Shown here piece by piece: positions 1 through 8,100 of a stretch of 12,889 nt of DNA. A model generated the notes under the pieces. That model did not search any database. It had not been told where the DNA came from and saw nothing but the letters and a program-made list of their open reading frames with translations. Source of the stretch: an uncultured Clostridia bacterium (GTDB lineage Bacteria; Bacillota; Clostridia; Christensenellales; CAG-917); assembly GCA_937881285.1 (NCBI GenBank), contig CALGEU010000270.1:1-12889 (forward strand), written 5' to 3'. Each line of letters begins with the position of its first letter. The stretch's first letter is position 1. The position numbers and the translations under genes were made by a program.

Positions 1-55
1 AGCGATGCCGTTGCCGCGATGACGGCTTTTGTTCGGGTGTGGGTGTCCCACCCAA
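1..55. repeat. Direct repeat copy 1 (55 bp, truncated by window edge)
   Basis: This stretch is identical to 190-244 over 55 bases, at an offset of 189; identity stops at base 56. It may extend left beyond the window. It contains GCCGT (7-11) facing ACGGC (22-26) followed by four T, and GTGGG (39-43) facing CCCAC (47-51), so it could fold into two small hairpins. No coding signal is convincing. It looks like an interspersed intergenic repeat rather than a gene. Confidence 0.9.
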
Positions 56-163
56 TCGAAACCACCAAGCCGATAATCTTGCGAAATTGTGGCAGGAGTT
101 TTTGTCCATGATTGAACTGATAGCAAAGATTTTCGGCGCGGTTAGCAGAACAATAAGCCTAAT

Positions 164-206
164 GCGGCTCTCGGCGTTGCTTGCAAGCAAGCGATGCCGT
201 TGCCGC
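164..206. repeat. Imperfect inverted repeat around a 14-bp palindrome
   Basis: The perfect palindrome TTGCTTGCAAGCAA (177-190) is extended outward by imperfect complementarity: CGGCG near 173-176 faces GCCG near 197-200, and GCGGC (164-168) faces GCCGC (202-206). The right arm overlaps the second copy of the 55-bp direct repeat. This is the shape of a short palindromic intergenic element of the BIME or MITE kind; no transposase or clear target-site duplication is visible in the window. Confidence 0.55.
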
Positions 207-244
207 GATGACGGCTTTTGTTCGGGTGTGGGTGTCCCACCCAA
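190..244. repeat. Direct repeat copy 2 (55 bp)
   Basis: Exact copy of bases 1-55. It is followed by an AT-rich run built from ATTCATT-like units (about 245-276) and then by the terminator. Bases 56-189 between the copies hold nothing else I can identify. The reading frame crossing this region (39-278) only translates the repeat and is not a credible gene. Confidence 0.9.
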
Positions 245-278
245 AATTATTCATTATTCATTGTTAATTCTTCATTGA

Positions 279-306
279 AAAAGCACACTCGGTCGAGTGT
301 GCTTTT
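279..306 (-). terminator. Rho-independent terminator, probably bidirectional
   Basis: GCACACTC (283-290) pairs with GAGTGTGC (295-302) around a four-base loop. Flanking A (279-282) and T (303-306) runs extend the stem and supply a U tract on both strands. It lies 25 bases past the stop codon of the minus-strand antiporter, so it most likely ends that transcript; it could also stop a rightward transcript entering from outside the window. Confidence 0.88.
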
Positions 307-330
307 GTGTGTTTAGAATATCCGAAAAAC

Positions 331-1701
331 TTATTTTTCGTCGTTTGTGAGTGTTGAATTGTCAGACGATTGAGCGGATGAATCCGAAGAAATTTCCTGC
401 GTATTTTCGACTGAAGATTGCGCTCCGTTCGAGCCGTCCGCAAGTGCGGTCGTTAGCGGTTGATTGAGTACGCTGTCGGGAAGTTCTTTGCGATATGATA
501 TTTTCAAAAACAGCGGTGTAAGCAGTGAAGACACGATGATGAGAATAAGCACGAACGGCATTATCGACTGGTCAACGATGCCGCTGTCCACGCCTTTTTG
601 CGTGCAAACGAGCACGACTTCCGCTCTTGCCATCATACCGATGCCGACGCGCAAACTGTCTTTGAGCGAGTATTTGCAGATAAGCGAACCGAGACCGCAA
701 CCGAGCACTTTGCCGACGAGACCTGCCGCTATAAACGCAAAGCCGAAACCTACGATGTGGGGGCTGATTGCGCCGAAGTTGGCGTTTATGCCGATGTTTG
801 CAAAGAATACCGGCGCAAAAATCATATAGTTGCTCACTTCGACTTTTCTGTCGATATAGCCCGACTCGGTGAGAGTGGAAAGCATAATGCCTGCCACGTA
901 CGCACCCGTGATGTCCGCAACGCCGAACCATTCTTCCGCCGCATAAGCGAACAGGAAGCACATTGCAAATCCTATGATAGGGATACGTCTGTGGTGTTCG
1001 GGGTGGCGTTTGAGATAGTGTTTCAATCCGAAGTGCGCCAACACGCCGACAGCGATAGCCGCCGCAAAGAAGCCTATCATTTTGCCGATTGCAATACCAA
1101 CGCCGCTCAAATCTTCACCTTTGTCGAGACTTATGAAGAGCGAGAGAAGAATGACGCCGATGATATCGTCAAGGATTGCCGCCGCGATTATCGACGTGCC
1201 GACCTTTGAATTGACTTTGCCGAGTTCTTTGAGCACGGCGACGGTTATGCTGACGCTGGTTGCCGCAAGAATCGTGCCGTAAAACAGGTTGGTTATGACC
1301 TGATGCTGGCTCATATTGACAAAGCCGCCGTTGAAAGCCGCCGAAACGATAAAACCGAGACCTACGGGGAAGATTACGCCGAGCGAAGTTATAATAATAG
1401 ACGGAATACCGCAGGTTTTGAATTGTTTAAGGTCGGTTTCGAGCCCTGCCGAGAACATAATCAGGATAACGCCGATTTTTGCAAGGAAAGAAAGACCTTC
1501 GAGCGTTGTGTCCGTAAAAATGGTCTGATTCGGGATATATTTGATAAAGCCGAGCAAAATGCCGGCAATGAGCATGCCAACCACTTGCGGAAGCCCTATC
1601 TTTTTTCCGAGCAAAGCGAAAAACTTCGTGGAAAGCAGAATAAGAGCGAGCGGAAGCAGAATCTCAAAATAATTTATAGCGGATAACGATTGAGCAATCA
1701 T
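331..1701 (-). CDS. CPA2-family cation/proton antiporter (NapA/Kef membrane domain)
   Basis: A 456-residue integral membrane protein that should exchange Na+ or K+ for H+ across the cytoplasmic membrane. The sequence is hydrophobic from about residue 12 to 400 with roughly twelve helices. Family hallmarks are GLETDL near 86-91, ATSVSIT at 147-153 (the unwound crossing helix) and LDD with the Asp pair at 178-179, followed later by ADITGAYVAG and by MMARAEV. The paired Asp is the pattern of electrogenic CPA2 Na+/H+ exchangers such as NapA, whereas KefB/KefC carry Gln-Asp. No C-terminal RCK/TrkA-N domain follows; instead about 50 Ser-, Asp- and Asn-rich residues form a probably disordered cytoplasmic tail. 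The ATG has a GAGAGAG-like ribosome binding site just upstream. It is a single-gene unit, transcribed away from the ABC operon, with its own promoter and terminator. Ion specificity cannot be read from the sequence. Confidence 0.93.
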   Translation of the reverse strand: MIAQSLSAINYFEILLPLALILLSTKFFALLGKKIGLPQVVGMLIAGILLGFIKYIPNQTIFTDTTLEGLSFLAKIGVILIMFSAGLETDLKQFKTCGIPSIIITSLGVIFPVGLGFIVSAAFNGGFVNMSQHQVITNLFYGTILAATSVSITVAVLKELGKVNSKVGTSIIAAAILDDIIGVILLSLFISLDKGEDLSGVGIAIGKMIGFFAAAIAVGVLAHFGLKHYLKRHPEHHRRIPIIGFAMCFLFAYAAEEWFGVADITGAYVAGIMLSTLTESGYIDRKVEVSNYMIFAPVFFANIGINANFGAISPHIVGFGFAFIAAGLVGKVLGCGLGSLICKYSLKDSLRVGIGMMARAEVVLVCTQKGVDSGIVDQSIMPFVLILIIVSSLLTPLFLKISYRKELPDSVLNQPLTTALADGSNGAQSSVENTQEISSDSSAQSSDNSTLTNDEK

Positions 1702-1762
1702 ATTTCATCTCTCTCGCGTTTTTTTACGACGCGTTGGTTTTTCATATTTTTTCAACTACAAT

Positions 1763-1792
1763 GTTATACGCTTTTTGCGTCGATTTCGTCAA
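1763..1792 (-). promoter_or_regulatory. Putative sigma-A promoter of the antiporter gene
   Basis: On the minus strand TTGACG (1792-1787) and TATAAC (1768-1763) are 18 bases apart, each matching five of six consensus positions. Transcription would begin near 1756, leaving a leader of about 55 bases before the ATG at 1701. Assigned by eye only. Confidence 0.55.
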
Positions 1793-1915
1793 GCGGTTGA
1801 TTGAAGTTGGAGTGTGAAACTACACGCGGCGGCGGTCGTATATACCGATAACGGACGTTTGTAGTGTATTTTTGACGTGATAAAGCGCGCGGACGGGGCA
1901 AAATAAGGAAATTAT

Positions 1916-1944
1916 TTGACAAGTATATATATAGTTGATAAAAT
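1916..1944 (+). promoter_or_regulatory. Strong sigma-A-like promoter
   Basis: A perfect TTGACA (1916-1921) is followed after 17 bases by TAAAAT (1939-1944), five of six consensus positions, with an AT-rich spacer. Transcription should start near 1951. This is the only strong promoter upstream of the small membrane gene and probably of the whole ABC operon. It also argues that the in-frame TTG at 1935, inside the promoter, is not the translation start. Confidence 0.82.
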
Positions 1945-1992
1945 ATAAAAGTAATTGCGCAAAGCGACAAACAAACGACACTTGTTTTGCGC

Positions 1993-1998
1993 AGGGAG
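1993..1998 (+). promoter_or_regulatory. Ribosome binding site that fixes a TTG start
   Basis: AGGGAG lies five bases before TTG at 2004. No in-frame ATG exists near the beginning of this reading frame, so this site together with the promoter at 1916-1944 decides the start codon of the small membrane protein. Confidence 0.7.
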
Positions 1999-2003
1999 CA
2001 GAA

Positions 2004-2432
2004 TTGGATTTTCTATCGTTTCTGACGCATGTGACCGGCTATCTCGTCGATTTTGCAAAGACGATTGCGGGGCTTGCGGCAATAGCGTTGATATTTATGC
2101 TTATAAGGTGTTTGCCGAAGCGTATACGCGGATTCGTATCTGCGTTTGCGACTACGGTGATCGCTTTTGCGTTGTTCAAAAATTCTCTTCAAAACTTCGG
2201 ATTGTTCGTCGCAAAGACGACCATCATACATTTTGCGATAGCGGGCATCGTGTCCGTCACGGTGACGCTTTGCGTTATTATGGCAACGGCGGCGGTTTTT
2301 CCGCACAAATTTATGCAAGGGCGAGTGAAGGTCGTTCCCGTTCATATACGGCCGCATCGTCTCGTTTCGTCGCGAAGAAGCATAATCGCGTCGAACGCTT
2401 TTTTGCAAACTTCACCTATCATTATTCAATGA
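2004..2432 (+). CDS. Small hypothetical membrane protein, TTG start
   Basis: A 142-residue protein I do not recognise. From the TTG at 2004 it begins MDFLSFLTH and has three likely membrane segments: about 15-33 (ending before a basic LPKRIRG turn), about 41-57 and about 70-95. A basic tail follows (about 100-142), rich in Arg, Lys, His and Ser. The hydrophobic, frame-consistent pattern is the reason I prefer this frame to the overlapping frame that starts at 1955, which encodes a Cys- and Arg-rich sequence typical of a shadow. A consensus promoter ends 59 bases upstream and a good ribosome binding site precedes the start. The gene is 109 bases from the ABC ATPase on the same strand, so it may be the first gene of that operon, perhaps an accessory membrane subunit. 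That role is inference from position only. Confidence 0.66.
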   Translation: MDFLSFLTHVTGYLVDFAKTIAGLAAIALIFMLIRCLPKRIRGFVSAFATTVIAFALFKNSLQNFGLFVAKTTIIHFAIAGIVSVTVTLCVIMATAAVFPHKFMQGRVKVVPVHIRPHRLVSSRRSIIASNAFLQTSPIIIQ

Positions 2433-2440
2433 TTTTGTGA

Positions 2441-2514
2441 CACCCGCTTTTTCGGGTGATTTCGGTATGCGTGAGCGCGTATGTGCGCGCACGTATAGGC
2501 ATGCTTCGTCATGC
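2441..2514 (+). other. Structured leader before the ABC ATPase gene
   Basis: Three potential stem-loops lie in a row: CACCCG (2441-2446) with CGGGTG (2453-2458) around a T-rich loop; a GTGCGCGCAC palindrome (2483-2492) with partly paired flanks; and GCATG (2499-2503) with CATGC (2510-2514). None is followed by a good T run, so this is not a classical terminator. I see no convincing promoter here. It could be a weak attenuator or an RNA-processing site that sets the level of the downstream genes relative to the small membrane gene. Confidence 0.4.
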
Positions 2515-2541
2515 AAAAATACAACAGGAGATAATTTGATT

Positions 2542-3396
2542 ATGTTAAAAGTTGAAAACCTTGTAAAAAAATATCCAAAGAGCGACAGACTCGCAGTTGA
2601 CAATATTTCGTTTGAATTGAGACCGGGCGAAATCTTCGGATTTCTCGGACAAAATGGCGCAGGCAAATCCACGACCATAAAGTGCCTGACGGGCATTTTG
2701 CCTTTTGACAGCGGCACGATAACCATTTGCGGCCACGACATCGTCAAAGAACCTATCAAGGCAAAAATGGAAATGGGTTACGTCCCCGACAACCACTCCG
2801 TCTACGAAAGACTGACGGGCAGAGAATACGTCAACTACGTCGCAGACCTTTACAAAGTGCCTGCTCTCGTAAGAACGGAACGTATCGACCGTTATGCCAA
2901 ACTCTTCAAACTGGAAAACGCAATCGACAGACAAATCAAGTCGTACTCACACGGCATGAAACAAAAAATCTGCATTATCGCGGCACTCATTCACGACCCG
3001 AAACTTTGGGTTCTCGACGAACCTATGATGGGTCTCGACCCGCAATCCACTGCGGAAATCATTTCGTATATGAGAGAGCATTGCGCAAAGGGCAACACCG
3101 TTTTCTTCTCGAGCCACAACCTTGACCTAGTCAAGAAACTCTGCCACAGAGTCGCAATCGTCAACGACGGTCATCTCATTGACGTCATCGACCTTGCAGG
3201 CAACGAAGCGAACAAGGCAAACCTTGAAGAGACGTTCTTCAAAGTCACCGGCACTTACGAGCAAAGATTGTTTGAAGACTACATAGCGCAAGAAAGCGCG
3301 GATATGCGCCCCGATATGCCTATCGAGCATAAAGAAACGCAAAGCGACGAAGAACTTGTCGTGGAAGAAACCGAAAACAAGGGGGACGAGCAATAA
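2542..3396 (+). CDS. ABC exporter ATP-binding subunit
   Basis: A 284-residue cytoplasmic ATPase that powers the permease encoded next. From the ATG at 2542 it shows Walker A GQNGAGKST (36-44), signature SYSHGMKQK (134-142), Walker B LWVLDEP (155-161) with catalytic Glu160, the D-loop GLDP (164-167) and the switch His192 in SSHNLD. The segment GYVPDNHSVYERLTGRE (79-95) replaces the usual Q-loop glutamine context with Pro-Asp, a pattern known from the EcsA-like branch of ABC-2 exporters. After the core, residues 243-284 form an acidic Glu/Asp-rich tail. AGGAG (2526-2530) is 11 bases from this ATG and five bases from an in-frame TTG at 2536, so initiation two codons earlier is possible. Its TAA overlaps the permease ATG by one base, indicating translational coupling. 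The substrate is unknown; export rather than import is inferred because no solute-binding protein is present. Confidence 0.93.
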   Translation: MLKVENLVKKYPKSDRLAVDNISFELRPGEIFGFLGQNGAGKSTTIKCLTGILPFDSGTITICGHDIVKEPIKAKMEMGYVPDNHSVYERLTGREYVNYVADLYKVPALVRTERIDRYAKLFKLENAIDRQIKSYSHGMKQKICIIAALIHDPKLWVLDEPMMGLDPQSTAEIISYMREHCAKGNTVFFSSHNLDLVKKLCHRVAIVNDGHLIDVIDLAGNEANKANLEETFFKVTGTYEQRLFEDYIAQESADMRPDMPIEHKETQSDEELVVEETENKGDEQ

Positions 3397-5111
3397 TGAA
3401 AGGCGAATTCTCCATGCAGAGTGTGAGAACGCTCTTCCGTCTCGACCTAAAATCGAGATACGGCGTCACGAACACCGACAAGACGGCTTGGAAACAAAAA
3501 CTCGGGCACGTTGCCAATGCGATTTTCTTCCTGCTCGTTTATGCGGTGCTTATCGTCGGCATTTATTATCTTACGAACGTATTCGTGACTCGTTCGGGGC
3601 TCAGAATTGAATTTCTCGTTATCGTGGCGACGTTCACGATTTGCCTTGCGACGATAATCGCGACGGGCAGCGTAATAAAGAACCTATATCAGAACGGCGA
3701 CAACGAAATGTTGCTCCGTTTCCCGGTCAGCGGCAAAGAAATTCTCGTTGCAAAGTCGATTTATTGCTATCTGCACAACTTTGTCGTGTGCTTGCTTTTG
3801 ATGTTGCCGTTCTATATTTCGTTCGGCGTCATCACCAACGCGGCTGTGGGCGACTATTTTGCGTATATCGGCATAGTGTTGTTCTCAACGCTCATTCCGT
3901 TCTTTATCGCAAACATACTCGCAGTGCCAGTCATGAAAGTCATGAACGCGGTGAAGAATCAGTTCTTGCTCATTCTCATCATCACGATTATCGTCGTGTG
4001 TCTCGTGTTCATTCTTTATCTCGTGTCGCTCTCGAACGTATTGACGTATCTTAAGGACTCGAAGCAGAGCATTTTCTCTGCGGATATGATTGCAAGATAC
4101 CGCAAGTTTGCTAAGTACGCATATCCGTTCAACTGGTATGCCGAAATCGTCAACGGCATGAAGTACGGCGGACTTTCGGCAGGCAAGTACGCGCTTCGCT
4201 TCCTGTATCTTATTCTCATCAATGCGGCACTCGGCGTTGCGGCGTATTTCGTAACCACGAGAGAGTATTACAAGACGATTCTTTACGGCATCGAAACGCA
4301 GAAAGCGTCTTTCAAGAAGAAAATCAAAGACGTGCGTCGTCCCGTCGGATACGCTCTTTTCAGACGCGAGTTCTATCTTATTCTGAGAAGTTTCAACTAT
4401 TCGTTCCAGTATTTCGCAATGGCTTGCGCAGCGCCCGTCATGGTGTTCTTCTGCAATCGTCTTGCGGCAAGCATGGGCACGGAAAGCATCGGCGCAGGCA
4501 TTATGCCGGGACTTACGCTTATGGTCATCGTCATATTTATCACCATAATCGTGTCCTTTGCTTCAACCTGTATATCCAGAGAAGGTTCGAGTTTCTATCA
4601 CACGAAGGTCATTCCCGTAAGTTACACGAATCAGATTCTCGTCAAATTTATTCTGTATTCTCTCACGGGCACGATTTCGGTTGCTCTTTGCTGTGCGCTT
4701 TCGGGCGGCTATTACACGAGCGACGCAGGCAAACATCTGCTCACTCCGCTTGACAGCGGCGCGATTTTCGGAATAGCTGAAATGCTCGTCATAAGCCTTA
4801 CCTGCCTTAGCATGATTGCGGACATCAAATCACCGACGTTCAACGTGTCGGGCGACGGCGAACTCGTGTCGGCAAACAAAAACGTCGCACTTGCGATGAT
4901 AGTGGGTATCGTCGTTGCGATTGCGTACGGTTTGTTTGCGATGATATTCAGTTTCCTGCCGCTCACGATAGGAAGCGTCACGATTATACAACGCGGAGAT
5001 ATGAACAGAATTTATCTCATATTGAGCATTGTGTCCATAGTTTTGCTTGCAGGTTCGCTTGCGGGGCTGTTTGTCAATCTCAACAAGCGTTATCAGAAGA
5101 TAATTCCGTAA
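3396..5111 (+). CDS. ABC-2-type exporter permease, 12 predicted helices
   Basis: A 571-residue polytopic protein that should form the membrane channel of the exporter. I count about twelve hydrophobic helices, near 40-62, 72-92, 122-146, 152-180, 190-212, 268-287, 335-357, 368-390, 415-437, 454-475, 498-522 and 540-561. Two cytoplasmic stretches have related motifs: RFPVSGKEILVAK (108-120) and a second one, SREGSSF then KVIPVSYTNQILVK (394-417). A basic-then-Pro-Val/Ile-Ser pattern before a helix recurs in large ABC-2 exporter subunits and suggests two homologous halves, so one polypeptide may supply both transmembrane domains for an ATPase dimer. The ATG overlaps the ATPase stop; another ATG at residue 7 is possible but less well placed for coupling. 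The stop codon overlaps the ribosome binding site of the next gene. Family-level assignment is firm, the transported substrate is not known. Confidence 0.88.
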   Translation: MKGEFSMQSVRTLFRLDLKSRYGVTNTDKTAWKQKLGHVANAIFFLLVYAVLIVGIYYLTNVFVTRSGLRIEFLVIVATFTICLATIIATGSVIKNLYQNGDNEMLLRFPVSGKEILVAKSIYCYLHNFVVCLLLMLPFYISFGVITNAAVGDYFAYIGIVLFSTLIPFFIANILAVPVMKVMNAVKNQFLLILIITIIVVCLVFILYLVSLSNVLTYLKDSKQSIFSADMIARYRKFAKYAYPFNWYAEIVNGMKYGGLSAGKYALRFLYLILINAALGVAAYFVTTREYYKTILYGIETQKASFKKKIKDVRRPVGYALFRREFYLILRSFNYSFQYFAMACAAPVMVFFCNRLAASMGTESIGAGIMPGLTLMVIVIFITIIVSFASTCISREGSSFYHTKVIPVSYTNQILVKFILYSLTGTISVALCCALSGGYYTSDAGKHLLTPLDSGAIFGIAEMLVISLTCLSMIADIKSPTFNVSGDGELVSANKNVALAMIVGIVVAIAYGLFAMIFSFLPLTIGSVTIIQRGDMNRIYLILSIVSIVLLAGSLAGLFVNLNKRYQKIIP

Positions 5112-5123
5112 GGAGAGAATGCG

Positions 5124-8100
5124 ATGAAAAAAGTTATGGTCGGTATTCTCATCCTTATCCCGATTCTGATTTTGTTTATCGTCGCAATGGTGTCAAGCAT
5201 CATATCCATGCAAGCGTGGATAAGCGTTGAAGATATACAACTTACGGAAAAGTGGTCGGAACGTACCGCCGAAAACATCTCTCTGTCGCTTGACGGCATT
5301 CAGGGAAAACCGATAAGCATTTACGATTACGTAAACGTCAAGGTGCTTCCCGAAAAGGCGAACAAGTACACGATAGAGTGGAAAATCGACGGCAACGTTA
5401 CCTATACGGACGAAGAATATCAGGAAAAATACGAAGCCTACGTGCGCGAAATCTCGGCTTTGAAATCCGAACTCGAAGCGGAATATCCCGTGTTTTCGAC
5501 AAACGAGAGACGCGAGGCATACAATCAGGCAAAAATCAAATATCCCGACGATTCTGCGAAAATCATCGACGATATGGCAAAATCGCTCGTAGGGATAATG
5601 TCTCCCGCAGTCTCTTTCGTGAGCGAAGACGAATTTGACGTAGATTCCAACTCGACGGGCAAATTTATCGTTTCGTCGTACTGCAATTTCACGGTTAAAG
5701 TGGTTGCGGAAAACGTTTCGAAAACTTTGTCTGTGTCGGTTGTGGGCGACAACGTCGAAAGAGTGACGATCGGCAACATAAACGACGAAGACAACAATAT
5801 TTCCGTCGGCGAGTCTAAACGTCTCGTGCCGAATTATACTCCGATTGACAGCATCGTCAATTATACGATATGGCACAGCGACAACGAAGAAGTAGCAACC
5901 GTTGACCAGAACGGTGTTGTCAGAGCTTTGAAAGCAGGCAGTGCAAACATCACGATGCAAGCAAGCGTTCATTCAAGCGAACGCGGAGAAATCAGATATA
6001 TCACTAGCGGCGCGTACGTCGTAAACGTGACTGCAAACGGCGCAAGCACGAAATACGGCAAAACGTTGTACACCGCAAAGAAATCGTTCACTCTCGAAGA
6101 ACTCGGATTGCCTTTAGGCGCAGTGGCGGCGGAAGGTTGTACGATTGAAGAGAATGCGGTGACGATGACTGCCGATAAAGCGGTGGTTAGCACCGAAAAC
6201 GGAAACTTCGAGATTTACTCTGTCGAAGAAAACGCAATCGCAATCGCAAACGCAAGTTTCTTTGAAAACAAAGAAAACGGTTACGTTCTCGCAGTGGGCG
6301 AGCATACTCTCAAACTCGTCGTGGTATTTGCAGACGAACTTGCACTCGGAAGACCGTCCGACGTTGAATGGACTTCGTCGGATACCGACGTGGCGACGGT
6401 AAACGCAAACGGCGAAGTCAAAGGTTTGTCAAACGGCGTCGTGGTGATAACTGCGACGGACGGCAACGGAATGAGTGCTTCCATAACTCTCAAAGTGAGA
6501 AACAAACTCTCGTCCATTCAACTTCGTACGTCCGATTCGTCTTTGGCGGTGGGCGTTGCAAAAGAGACTGTGTTTGCAAGCGAAAGATACGTTGACGTCT
6601 CAACAGGCGGCAGTAAAGTCGCAAACAGCGTGAATATCGTCGTTCAGGGCGAACCGAGAGACGCAACCGAAGCGCAACTTGCCGAGTTTTACGATTCATA
6701 CGTGTTTGAAATCGTTTCGGGCGGAGAATACGCACACTTCGACGAGACCGTCGCAAACAGACTCGTGTTCGATTCCGCACTCGAAGGCAAAGGCAAACAA
6801 AATATCGTCGTGCGTGTGAGCGCGCGCTATCCCAAACACGAAGGCGTGAGCAAATTCACCACAGAAGAAGTGACGATAAAGGCTATATACGGCGTGAGCG
6901 TCTCAAACATCGACGAATTGCTCAAAGCGGTGAAGGACCAGAAAGAATACGCCTACAAAGAAGGCAACTTTATCCCTGCAAAGACCACTTTCGAGCACGT
7001 CAACGGCGAAGATAACTATATAGTGCAAGAGAACGAAAGTTCGAAATACAACTATGCTATTTGTCTCACCGACAACTGCGCGTACAAAGTCGAATACGAC
7101 GAAAACGAAAACGTCAAAACCATAGGGGACGGAGACGGTCGCGCGCAATTCTACGGAGACCTTTACGGCAACAATAAGATGATTTCCGCAATCACGGGAC
7201 AGGTGAATCACCAACTCGTGCGCATTTCGTGGAGCAACGTGACTTTCTCAAACGTCATTCTTCGCGCAAACTCGCACCCCGAAGATAAGGAAATCAGCAG
7301 TGCGCAGGACACGAAATCGTTCAAAGGCGATTTGGTCATCATCGGCAGCGACGTGCACTGGGACTTTTACAGGGTAGTGAACGTCAAGTTCGAGTACTGC
7401 ATTATGGAAAACGCGGTGAGTGCGCTCTCTTTCCGTAATAACGATCTGGAACTTACGGGCTGCATAATTCGCAACTTGCTTTCCGCAGGTATGGTCGTGC
7501 CGCAACGCATGTTCTACAGGGACTCCGACAATACGTATCATCCGTATTATTCGCACATCAAGATACACAATCTCGTGTTCTCCAACACGCTCGGATCGCT
7601 TATGGCGGCAACTTACGAAAAGTTTGCGGTGAAACCGACTTCGGACGGCAAAGGCGAGTATCGTTTCGTGCCCGGCGACGAAGAAGCAAACTATGCGTAC
7701 GTCATGGAAAACTTCTACGAAAAGGGCATAAACACCGAGATTGAACAAACGGGCTTTATGGAAGCGTACAACTGGCAGGACGTCGGCAACGCGTCTTTGT
7801 TCAGCACGGGCGACGCAAGTTACGACGAGATTATCAAGCAGGCAAGCGGAAGCGTGTTGAGAAACAACAGTGCTTTTGCAAACTATCGCTACGTCGACAA
7901 AGACAACAACTGCTGGTTGCACGTCGCGTTCGTGGTTGCCGGCGTGTCGTTTGACGGCACGGGTATGTACACCGAAGTGCCGAGCATGAAAGTCACTCTT
8001 TCGGACAAAGACTCTTACTATACGCTCGACACACGCACGATAAAGAAAGAAAGCAAAGACTTCTTCGGAATCGCAGGCGAAACGATACTCGGAAGCATTC

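Larger units (their letters stand above)
1702..2003. other. Divergent intergenic region
   Basis: This gap separates the leftward antiporter from the rightward genes. It holds one promoter per strand (1763-1792 minus and 1916-1944 plus). Between them, about 1793-1915, I see no gene and no convincing RNA structure. Only a weak GTGT/ACAC dyad (1812-1825) and a GC-rich patch near 1825-1835 stand out, either of which could be a regulator site but neither is supported by a second copy. Confidence 0.6.

Noticed and set aside
39..278. 79-residue forward reading frame across the direct repeats
   Set aside because: It mostly translates the 55-bp repeat and an AT-rich run, has no ribosome binding site and no protein-like pattern.
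598..1209. 203-residue forward frame antisense to the antiporter
   Set aside because: Its charged, Cys-rich composition is that of a shadow, and the antiporter on the other strand has clear family motifs.
331..1701. KefB/KefC glutathione-gated K+ efflux protein
   Set aside because: The Asp-Asp pair replaces the Kef Gln-Asp and there is no C-terminal RCK domain, so only the membrane-domain family is supported.
1935..2432. Longer version of the small membrane protein from TTG 1935
   Set aside because: That start lies inside the -35/-10 promoter region, upstream of the expected transcription start, and has no ribosome binding site.
1955..2440. 161-residue forward frame overlapping the small membrane gene
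   Set aside because: It is Cys-, Arg- and Ser-rich with no hydrophobic segments and no ribosome binding site at its ATG; the TTG frame gives a coherent membrane protein.
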